Below, one piece after another: positions 1 through 5,077 of a stretch of 5,077 bases of DNA. Position 1 is the stretch's first letter. The number at the start of each line of letters is the position of its first letter. Made by a program: the position numbers and the translations under genes. The notes beneath the pieces are model-generated. The model searched no databases and was not told where the DNA came from. It saw only the letters and a program-made list of their open reading frames with translations. Location of the stretch: contig JAJZVS010000280.1 in assembly GCA_021845555.1 (NCBI GenBank), positions 1 to 5,077 on the forward strand. Direction: 5' to 3'. The stretch is from Pseudomonadota bacterium (lineage in GTDB: Bacteria > Pseudomonadota > Alphaproteobacteria > Acetobacterales > Acetobacteraceae).

Positions 1-965
1 GTCAGCCGGGGCGCGGCGAACGGACCGCGCGCGGTCGCGGCCAGCGTCGCGGCGTGCCACGAGACCCCAGGCGCCGGCGCCATCGCCGGGGCGGTGCCGC
101 TGATCGCCAGATCCAGCCGCCCATCCGCGAGATCCACCGTTCCGCGCGCGGCGAGGCGCAGCGGGCCGGCGGCGAGGTCCAGCCGCGTCGCCAGATCCCC
201 GCGCGGGCCCCGCGCCGTGGCGGTGACGGCGAGCGGCCCGGCCCCGGCTATGCCGCTCAGCCGGGCGAGTGGTCCCCCGGCCGGCTCTGTCAGGTCCAGC
301 CGCGCGTCGATCGCGGCCGCGGTCATGGTCGCGCGCAGGCTGTACCGCGCGCGGGCAGCCGCGGCGGGGGCGCCCTGCGCCGGCGGCGCGCCGGGGGAGG
401 CGGCGATCTCGGTGGCGGTCAGCGCGATCCGCGCGGTATCCGCACCGTCGGCCCGGCCCGATCCGGTCAGCCGGAACACCGCGGGTGGCGCCGGCCTGGC
501 CCCGGCGACCCCTGTGATCAGGCCGGGGGCGAGCACAAAACGGTCCACCTCCAGCCGCCGCAGCGCGATCCGGGCCGGCAGGCCGCCGCCGGCTTGCGCC
601 CCGGCGCTTTGCGGCAGCCGCCGCAGCACGGCCGCCCGCACCCGCAGCCGATCGAGCGCGATCGTCCCGCGCAGCAGCCGCAGCGGGGACCAGGCGAGCC
701 GCACCCCGTCGAGCGTCGCGTAGGTGCCGGCGGCGTCGCGGAGTTCGATCCGCCGCGCCGTCAGCGTGCCGCCCCAGTGCAGCGCCAGGCCCTCGGTGCG
801 CGCCGCGGCGGTGAACCAGGGCACCATGCGGTCGGGCAGGGGGCTCCGCGCCGCCAGCAGCGCGGCCAGCGCCGCGAGCAGCACCACCGCTGCTGCCGAC
901 CGGCCGGCGGTCCTTGCGATACGCCGCCACGCGGAGCGCTGCGGCTTGGGGCTGACCACGCTCAT
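1..965 (-). CDS. tamB: TamB-family translocation/assembly protein, N-terminal part (partial)
   Basis: The minus strand is open without a stop from an ATG at 965 down to the window edge, giving 321 codons; the C-terminus lies outside. The product starts with a basic stretch (K7, R10, R14, R15, R18, R22), then one hydrophobic segment at about residues 24-39 (AAAVVLLAALAALLAA), a typical uncleaved signal anchor. Residues about 59-120 match the pattern at the start of TamB/AsmA-like proteins: GLALHWGGTL, then the segment LDGVRLAWSPLRLLRG (85-100), then a short hydrophobic strand ending LRRLP. The remainder alternates short beta-type segments rich in L, A, D and G, as expected of the long beta-taco that spans the periplasm. 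Known TamB proteins sit in the inner membrane and work with TamA or other BamA-type proteins in outer-membrane protein assembly and lipid transport. An AGGA motif lies 9 bases before the ATG, which is the first ATG after an in-frame stop near 1053-1055. No tamA lies directly upstream; the next gene there is divergent. A general AsmA-domain protein is the alternative. Confidence 0.78.
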   Translation of the reverse strand, partial: MSVVSPKPQRSAWRRIARTAGRSAAAVVLLAALAALLAARSPLPDRMVPWFTAAARTEGLALHWGGTLTARRIELRDAAGTYATLDGVRLAWSPLRLLRGTIALDRLRVRAAVLRRLPQSAGAQAGGGLPARIALRRLEVDRFVLAPGLITGVAGARPAPPAVFRLTGSGRADGADTARIALTATEIAASPGAPPAQGAPAAAARARYSLRATMTAAAIDARLDLTEPAGGPLARLSGIAGAGPLAVTATARGPRGDLATRLDLAAGPLRLAARGTVDLADGRLDLAISGTAPAMAPAPGVSWHAATLAATARGPFAAPRL

Positions 966-1023
966 GGACGCTGATCCTACCCGACCGCCCGCTCGGGCGC
1001 AGGTGGGTCCGGCGGGTCTGCGG

Positions 1024-1064
1024 TTGCGGCACAAGATGACAAAATGTTTATGTTAATTAGCAAC
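1024..1064. promoter_or_regulatory. AT-rich divergent control region, possible promoter
   Basis: The 240 bases between the divergent tamB and solute-binding protein genes contain one clearly AT-rich island at about 1031-1065 in otherwise very GC-rich DNA. On the plus strand, TTGCGG (1024-1029) and TATGTT (1049-1054) are imperfect matches to sigma-70 -35 and -10 elements, separated by 19 bases, longer than ideal. An imperfect 12-base palindrome, TGTTAATTAGCA (1051-1062), is a possible operator. No convincing minus-strand promoter for tamB was found, though it would be expected in the same island. The location is well motivated; the exact elements are weak. Confidence 0.3.
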
Positions 1065-1087
1065 CCATCAGGCGCATGGTTTCGGTC

Positions 1088-1184
1088 GGCTCCGCTGCGA
1101 CGGCACAGGTTTTATTGGGCCCGTTGGCGGAGCCCCGTGACGACTTGCCACCAACGACAACAAGCGCCCGGTGATCCGCCGGGC
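1088..1184 (+). other. Potentially structured 5' leader of the solute-binding protein gene
   Basis: If transcription starts in the AT-rich island, the mRNA has a leader of roughly 140 bases with two inverted repeats. The first pairs GGCTCCGC (1088-1095) with GCGGAGCC (1127-1134), a perfect 8-base stem, extended inside by ACGG (1100-1103) with CCGT (1121-1124). The second pairs GCCCGG (1166-1171) with CCGGGC (1179-1184) around a 7-base loop and ends 4 bases before the ribosome binding site. Neither is followed by a run of T, so they do not look like terminators, and no known riboswitch class was recognised. In DNA this GC-rich, some pairing is expected by chance. Confidence 0.3.
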
Positions 1185-1205
1185 ACACAGGGGAACTCGA
1201 CGTCC

Positions 1206-2543
1206 ATGAGCAGAAAGATCACGCGCCGCGGCGCGCTGAAACTCGGTGCGGCCGCGACGGCGCTGCCGCTGGTCCATATCCAGACCGCCGGAGCGGCAGG
1301 CAAGCTGACCTGCGCGCTATGGGACCATTGGGTGCCCGCCGGCAACGACGCCATGCGCAAGGTGGTGGGCGAGTGGGCGACGAAGAACCACGTCGATGTC
1401 CATCTCGATTTCCTCACCGCCATCGGCAACAAGATCGACCTGACGATGGGCGCGGAGGCGACCGCGGGCAACGGCCACGACATCTTCGCCTTCGACCAGT
1501 GGACGGTGCATCAATGGGCCGACAAGCTGCTGCCGGTCGACGACGTGATGGCATCGCTGCTGAAGCTGAACGGTCCGGTGATCAACGGCATCGAATATCT
1601 GGCCAAGATCAAGGGCCATTGGAAGGCGGTGCCGGTCGGTCCCGGCAGCGCGCCGCTGCCGCCCTGCGCGCGCATCAGCATGCTGAAGAAATTCGCCGGC
1701 GTCGATGTCACCACGCTGTACCCGGCGCACGCGGTGACGCCGCCGGAAGCCGCCGCCTGGACCTATGACGAGCACCTCCGCGTCGCCGAGGCATGCGCCA
1801 AGGCCGGCTTCCCGTTCGGTATCGGCACCGGCACCACAACCGATTCGGTGCAGACCTGGGGGGCCATCTTCGGTGCGTTCGGCGGCGACCTGATCGATGC
1901 GAACGGCAAGATCACCGTCGAATCCGATGGCGTGCACGCGGCCCTGGAATACGCCCGCAAGATGGTGCCGTTCCTGCCCAAGGACAGCATCAGCTACGAC
2001 GACGCTTCCAACAACCGGGCGCTGATCTCGGGCAAGGCGGCGATGATCTGGAATCCGCCCTCGGCCTGGGCGGTGGCCAAGCGAGACGCGCCGCAGGTCG
2101 CCGAGGATTGCTGGACGTTCCCCACGCCGATCGGCCCGAAGGGTCGGCTGGTGCCGCATCGGCCATATTTCTGGGGCATCTGGAACTTCGCCAAGAACCA
2201 GAGCGCGGCGAAGGAACTGGCCCACTACATCATGGAACGGAAGCAGACCGAGTTCCTTACCACCGCGGTGTCCGGCTACGATATCCCGCCGTTCAAATCG
2301 ATGGCCGACTTCAAGGTCTGGGCCGAGGTCGAGCCGCCGAAGGGCACGGTGTTCAACTATCCCGTGCGCCCCTGGCACGACGCGAGCTACTACATCACCG
2401 GCATGGCGGGACCGGCGGATGTCGCGGTGCAGATGTGGAACCGCGGCACCATCCCGACCATGGTGGCGAAGATGCTGGCCGGCGGCACGCCGGAACAGTC
2501 GATGAAATGGGCCAAGGATCAGCTGGAAGGCTTCCTGCACTGA
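1206..2543 (+). CDS. ABC transporter substrate-binding protein, family 1, Tat-exported
   Basis: A complete 445-residue protein, the usual length for family 1 (MalE/UgpB-like) extracellular solute-binding proteins. Such proteins capture a solute, usually a sugar or sugar derivative, in the periplasm and pass it to an ABC permease. The N-terminus reads MSRKITRRGALKLG: the twin arginines R7-R8 with a following hydrophobic stretch form a Tat signal, probably cleaved near residues 28-32 (TAGAAG). The mature part has features expected of the fold: an early strand (KLTCALWDHW, from 33), HDIFAFDQW (91-99) where the first lobe closes on ligand, an aromatic-rich middle, GKAAMIWNPPSAW (276-288) and a C-terminal lobe with YFWGIW (321-326). 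The start at 1206 is preferred because AGGGGAA (1189-1195) lies 10 bases upstream and the Tat motif then falls at the N-terminus; the frame is open back to an ATG at 1044, but that would bury the signal 54 residues in. No permease or ATPase gene adjoins it, so the ligand cannot be inferred. A strong terminator follows. Confidence 0.9.
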   Translation: MSRKITRRGALKLGAAATALPLVHIQTAGAAGKLTCALWDHWVPAGNDAMRKVVGEWATKNHVDVHLDFLTAIGNKIDLTMGAEATAGNGHDIFAFDQWTVHQWADKLLPVDDVMASLLKLNGPVINGIEYLAKIKGHWKAVPVGPGSAPLPPCARISMLKKFAGVDVTTLYPAHAVTPPEAAAWTYDEHLRVAEACAKAGFPFGIGTGTTTDSVQTWGAIFGAFGGDLIDANGKITVESDGVHAALEYARKMVPFLPKDSISYDDASNNRALISGKAAMIWNPPSAWAVAKRDAPQVAEDCWTFPTPIGPKGRLVPHRPYFWGIWNFAKNQSAAKELAHYIMERKQTEFLTTAVSGYDIPPFKSMADFKVWAEVEPPKGTVFNYPVRPWHDASYYITGMAGPADVAVQMWNRGTIPTMVAKMLAGGTPEQSMKWAKDQLEGFLH

Positions 2544-2572
2544 TCCCGGGGGTGTGAGCGGGTAGTGACGGG

Positions 2573-2613
2573 CCGGCGCCCTGGGGTTTCGATCCCGAGG
2601 CGCCGGTTTTTTT
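2573..2613 (+). terminator. Rho-independent terminator after the solute-binding protein gene
   Basis: CCGGCGCC (2573-2580) pairs perfectly with GGCGCCGG (2599-2606). After one mismatch (2581 with 2598), the stem continues with a short GGGG/TCCC-type pairing (2583-2586 with 2593-2596, one G-U pair), leaving a small loop. Seven T residues follow at 2607-2613. The hairpin begins 29 bases after the TGA at 2541-2543. It separates this transcription unit from the downstream pseudokinase gene. Confidence 0.92.
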
Positions 2614-2629
2614 GCGCAGGCGCCCGGCG

Positions 2630-2658
2630 TTGCCGTTTCGGCAAGGATTTGCCGGCAA
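2630..2658. promoter_or_regulatory. Cluster of TTGCCG/CGGCAA inverted repeats, possible operator
   Basis: Between the terminator and the next start codon, TTGCCG (2630-2635) and CGGCAA (2639-2644) form a perfect 6-base inverted repeat around TTT. Four bases later TTGCCGGCAA (2649-2658) is a perfect 10-base palindrome made of the same half-sites. The gap between the T tract and the ATG is only 57 bases, so these sites occupy nearly all of it. They could bind a dimeric regulator or fold in the mRNA close to a start codon that has no good ribosome binding site nearby. No matching regulator is seen in the window. Confidence 0.4.
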
Positions 2659-2670
2659 GCTGTCCCCGCC

Positions 2671-4887
2671 ATGGCCGCCGCCCCTTCCGCTCCCGCCGCC
2701 CCTCCCGCCGAACCGCTGATCGCGGGACGCTTCGCGGTCGATCCCGCGCGCCCCCTGCCCGGCGCCGGCGGCGGCGTGCCGGCCTGCGCCGCCGCGGACC
2801 GGCTGAACGGGCGAACCGATCTGATGGCGCTTGCCGTCCAGCCCGGCCTGCCGCCGCGGGCGCGGGCCCTGCAGGGTCTGATCGGCGCTCCGGCCCCGGG
2901 GGAGGCCAGGGCCGCGACCCACGGGGACGCCACGGCGGCGGCCCAGGGGGAGGCCAGGCTGGCGGCCCAGGGGGAGGTCAGGGCGGCGATCGACGGGATG
3001 CTGGTCCCGCTCGGCCAGGGTCCCGGCCCCGCCGGGGCGGGCGGCGGCCAGGCCTGGTATGTGATCTGCCCGGCCCCGCCCGGCCCCGCGCTGGGCGCGG
3101 CGCTCGCGGCCCCCTGGCCGGAGGCGGCGTTGCTCGGCCTGGTGCTCCGCCCAGCCGCGCTCGCGCTGCGCCAGTTGGCCGCGCGCGGTCTCACGCATCG
3201 GGCGATCCGGCCCGATAACGTCTTCCAGGCCGGGCCGGGCCAGGCGGTGGTGCTGGGCGCGGCCTGGGCCGACCCGCCCGCCGCGCGGCAACCCGCCGTG
3301 TACGAACCGCCCTATGTCGCCTTCTGCGCGCCCTCCGCGCGCGGGGAGGGGAGCATCGCCGACGATGTGTATGCGCTCGGCGTGCTGCTGCTGACGCTCG
3401 CGACCGGGCGCGTGCCGCTGGCGGGGCGCGACGCGGCGACGGTCGTCCGTCGCAAGCTCGAACTCGGCAGTTACGCCGCGCTGGTGGGCGAGGACCGCTT
3501 GCCGCCGCTGCTTGCCGACCTGCTGCGCGGCATGCTGGCCGAGGACCCCGAGCATCGCCCGCCGCCCGCGCTGCTCGCCGATCCGATGGCCGCGCGCGCC
3601 CGCCGCGTCGCCGCCCGCCCGCCGCGGCACGCGCAGCACCCGCTGCGGATCGGCGCCATCGCCGCCGGCGGCGCGCGTGCCCTGGCGCATGCCCTCGCCG
3701 TCGCGCCGCAGGCCGGGCTGCGCGCGCTCCGCTCCGGCGCCGTCGATCTCTGGCTGCGCCGCGAGCTCGGCGACGCGACCCTGTCGGTCCGGCTGGAGGA
3801 GGTGCTGCGGCTGCGGTCCGGCGGCGACCGCGAGAGGGGGGAGGGCGAGCGCGCCGAGGTCAACCCGGACACTGGCGGCGCGGACGTCTCGCGGCTGGAC
3901 GCGCTGCTGCTGGTGCGTGCGGTCGCCGTGCTCGATCCGCTGGCCCCGCTGTGCTGGCCGGGCGCGCCGCTGTGGCCCGACGGTCTCGGCCCGGCCCTGG
4001 CGGCGGCGCAAACGGGGGGGCAAGCAGGGGCCCAGGGGGTAAAAGGGACCCACGGGGAGAAGGGGCCTCAGGGGGAGCAGGGCGGCACGGAGGCCGATGC
4101 CGCGCCGCAGCTGATCGCCCTGATCCTGGCCGAGGCCGCGGCCGCCTGGGCGGAGGTCCGGGCGGAGCGTTGCGATGTGCCCTTCCTGCGTGCGCAGGCG
4201 CGGCAATGGCGCGCGCTGGTGCAGCTGCGCGGCCCCTCCGGCGGCCCGGCGCGGCTGACCTATCTGCTCAATCCGCTGCTGCCCTGCGACAGCAAGCTGC
4301 TGGCCGGGCGCTGGGTGGCGCGCCTTGCCGACCTGCCGCCGGCGCTGGAAGCGGTCGCGGGGACCGAGGCGGCCGGCCGTTCCGCCCCGGTGGACGCCGC
4401 GATCCTGGCCTTCGTTGCCGCGCGCGCGCCGCCGGGGTCCGGCATGGAGACCGACGTCCCCGCCGCAATGCGCGGTATCCCGATACTCATCTGCTTCCGC
4501 CTGCTGGCGGTGTTGCAGCTGCGCTTCCATCCCGCCCCGCTGCCGGCGTTGGCCCGCTGGCTCGCCGGCCGCGCCGGACCGCTGCTGGACGCCTGGCGCA
4601 ACGCCGCCCGGCGCGCCGAACGTGCCGAGCAGCTGACCGCAATGGCAGAGGCGGGACAGCTCGCCCCGATGCTCGCGCTGTTGCAGGATCCGGCCGGCCG
4701 CAGTGCCGAGGAGCGCGATTTCCACGCCGCGCGGGCGGAACGCGCCCGGCTGGATGCCGAGCTTGCGGCGATCGCCGACGGCGCCGCCGCCCGCGCGGCG
4801 CTGGCCCGGCAATGGGGGCAGGAGATCGCCGCCGGCATCGGGCTTGCGGCGCTGGCCCTCGCGCTCGGGATGGCGGCGCTTGGCTAA
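2671..4887 (+). CDS. Predicted pseudokinase with C-terminal membrane anchor
   Basis: The 738-residue product has a Ser/Thr-kinase-like N-terminal region (about 18-300). A glycine-rich loop equivalent (LPGAGGG, 29-35) and a strand LMALAVQP (51-58) resemble the N-lobe, but the ATP-anchoring lysine is absent. The C-lobe is clearer: HRAIRPDN (176-183) replaces HRDxKPxN, LGAAW (195-199) stands where DFG is expected, FCAP (219-221 region) matches the APE segment without its glutamate, and DDVYALGVLLLTLATGRVP (231-249) and MLAEDPEHRP (288-297) are intact structural motifs. Catalytic and metal-binding aspartates are both gone, so phosphotransfer is unlikely; a scaffold or regulatory role is inferred. 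Residues about 330-600 were not recognised, although LTYLLNPLLPCDSKLLAGRWV (529-549 region) looks like a conserved core. Residues about 640-715 are charged and helical, perhaps coiled coil, and 719-737 form a single membrane helix, placing the bulk of the protein in the cytoplasm. Two repeat inserts lie at 75-106 and 453-470. ATG 2671 is the first in-frame ATG; the nearest AAGGA (2643-2647) is too far away to be a normal ribosome binding site. Confidence 0.82.
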   Translation: MAAAPSAPAAPPAEPLIAGRFAVDPARPLPGAGGGVPACAAADRLNGRTDLMALAVQPGLPPRARALQGLIGAPAPGEARAATHGDATAAAQGEARLAAQGEVRAAIDGMLVPLGQGPGPAGAGGGQAWYVICPAPPGPALGAALAAPWPEAALLGLVLRPAALALRQLAARGLTHRAIRPDNVFQAGPGQAVVLGAAWADPPAARQPAVYEPPYVAFCAPSARGEGSIADDVYALGVLLLTLATGRVPLAGRDAATVVRRKLELGSYAALVGEDRLPPLLADLLRGMLAEDPEHRPPPALLADPMAARARRVAARPPRHAQHPLRIGAIAAGGARALAHALAVAPQAGLRALRSGAVDLWLRRELGDATLSVRLEEVLRLRSGGDRERGEGERAEVNPDTGGADVSRLDALLLVRAVAVLDPLAPLCWPGAPLWPDGLGPALAAAQTGGQAGAQGVKGTHGEKGPQGEQGGTEADAAPQLIALILAEAAAAWAEVRAERCDVPFLRAQARQWRALVQLRGPSGGPARLTYLLNPLLPCDSKLLAGRWVARLADLPPALEAVAGTEAAGRSAPVDAAILAFVAARAPPGSGMETDVPAAMRGIPILICFRLLAVLQLRFHPAPLPALARWLAGRAGPLLDAWRNAARRAERAEQLTAMAEAGQLAPMLALLQDPAGRSAEERDFHAARAERARLDAELAAIADGAAARAALARQWGQEIAAGIGLAALALALGMAALG
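2893..2988 (+). repeat. Four tandem 24-bp repeats encoding an 8-residue unit
   Basis: Four consecutive 24-base units without spacers. In the coding frame they read APGEARAA, THGDATAA, AQGEARLA and AQGEVRAA (residues 75-106 of the pseudokinase). The last two units differ at only a few bases, while the first two are more diverged. The array falls where the loop between helix C and strand 4 of the kinase N-lobe would be, before MLVPLGQ (110-116). The length is a multiple of three, so gain or loss of units keeps the frame. It looks like an in-frame minisatellite inserted in a surface loop. Confidence 0.9.
4027..4080 (+). repeat. Three tandem 18-bp repeats encoding a collagen-like G-X-Y stretch
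   Basis: Three 18-base units in the pseudokinase frame read GAQGVK, GTHGEK and GPQGEQ (residues 453-470), that is six successive G-X-Y triplets, followed by GG. The array sits between two predicted helical segments (ending near residue 446 and resuming near 478), so it probably forms a flexible linker. It shares exact strings with the first array: GGCCCAGGGGG (4029-4039, also 2940-2950 and 2964-2974) and GACCCACGGGGA (4047-4058, also 2916-2927). Six triplets are too few for a stable collagen triple helix by usual expectations. Confidence 0.88.
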
Positions 4888-4921
4888 GGCCGCCGCGGGT
4901 GCCGGGGGGAAGACGAAGCGG

Positions 4922-5077
4922 ATGGGAGGCCGGCCGAAGGGCAAGCCCGGCAAACTGCGCGGCGGCGGGGCGGAGGCGGGTGCGCGGTCCTCGCTCGCCT
5001 GGCTGCAAGGGCTGCTGTGCGGCGGGATGGTGGCGCTGGCCCCGGCGCTGGCGCTGCTGCTCGGCGCGCTGGCGGCG
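4922..5077 (+). CDS. Hypothetical membrane protein, N-terminal part (partial)
   Basis: An open frame runs from ATG 4922 to the right edge (52 codons, no stop). The product begins with a basic, glycine-rich stretch (MGGRPKGKPGKLRGGG) and then a hydrophobic segment from about residue 25 (LAWLQGLLCGGMVALAPALA and on), consistent with a first membrane helix with its basic end in the cytoplasm. GGGGGGAAG (4904-4912) ends 9 bases before the ATG and supports this start. The same frame is open upstream to a TTG at 4880, which would overlap the pseudokinase stop by 8 bases. The 34-base gap to the pseudokinase, with no terminator, suggests co-transcription. The family was not recognised from this fragment. 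Confidence 0.6.
   Translation, partial: MGGRPKGKPGKLRGGGAEAGARSSLAWLQGLLCGGMVALAPALALLLGALAA

Noticed and set aside
54..974. Plus-strand open frames over the left kilobase (54-974 and 94-723)
   Set aside because: Their translations are Arg/Pro/Gly-rich low complexity, while the minus strand in the same region encodes a TamB N-terminus with signal anchor and conserved segment.
986..999. Near-palindrome CGCCCGCTCGGGCG upstream of tamB
   Set aside because: The loop is only two bases and there is no T tract; in DNA of this composition such GC palindromes are common, so no function is claimed.
1044..1205. Upstream ATG at 1044 as start of the solute-binding protein
   Set aside because: It would put 54 unrelated residues before the Tat signal and lies in the AT-rich promoter-like island. 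The ATG at 1206 has a good ribosome binding site and places the twin-arginine motif at the N-terminus.
2892..2988. CRISPR-like array
   Set aside because: The units abut without spacers, are only 24 bases, and encode an in-frame peptide repeat within a gene.
1317..3194. A 625-codon minus-strand open frame
   Set aside because: It is antisense to the well-supported solute-binding protein gene and crosses its terminator; the translation has no coherent domain.
4020..4086. True collagen-type structural domain
   Set aside because: Only six G-X-Y triplets are present inside a kinase-like protein, with no export signal; a flexible linker from repeat expansion is simpler.
2395..4953. A very long (852-codon) open frame on the minus strand
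   Set aside because: It lies opposite the pseudokinase gene, runs through the intrinsic terminator and into the solute-binding protein gene, and its translation is low-complexity Arg/Gly/Gln/Pro without recognisable motifs. The plus strand shows kinase motifs and a membrane helix, so this is a high-GC shadow frame.

Overview
The window is a very GC-rich (well over 70% by eye), strongly codon-biased piece of a Gram-negative chromosome. An AsmA/TamB-type outer-membrane biogenesis protein, a Tat-exported family 1 solute-binding protein and the base composition together suggest an alphaproteobacterium, most likely in Rhodospirillales/Acetobacteraceae. That placement is an inference; no rRNA or other marker gene is present.

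Layout, left to right. (1) 1-965, minus strand: the first 321 codons of a TamB homologue, whose 3' end lies beyond the left edge. (2) 966-1205: a divergent intergenic region with a short AT-rich patch (about 1031-1065) where promoters probably sit, followed by a leader that can fold into two hairpins. (3) 1206-2543, plus strand: a complete Tat-type extracellular solute-binding protein of an ABC importer, with no permease or ATPase gene beside it. (4) 2544-2670: a strong intrinsic terminator, then a tight cluster of TTGCCG/CGGCAA inverted repeats. (5) 2671-4887, plus strand: a 738-residue protein with an N-terminal protein-kinase fold that has lost its catalytic residues, a large unrecognised middle region, and a C-terminal membrane anchor. 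Its gene carries two in-frame minisatellites built from the same sequence core. (6) 4922-5077, plus strand: the start of a basic-then-hydrophobic, probably membrane-bound protein that runs off the right edge and is likely co-transcribed with the pseudokinase.

These look like three separate transcription units. tamB and the solute-binding protein diverge from a shared control region. The solute-binding protein gene ends at its own terminator. The pseudokinase and the partial membrane protein form a third unit, possibly a membrane-associated signalling or scaffold module. The parts most worth a second look are the degenerate kinase with its paired in-frame repeats and the palindrome cluster in front of it.
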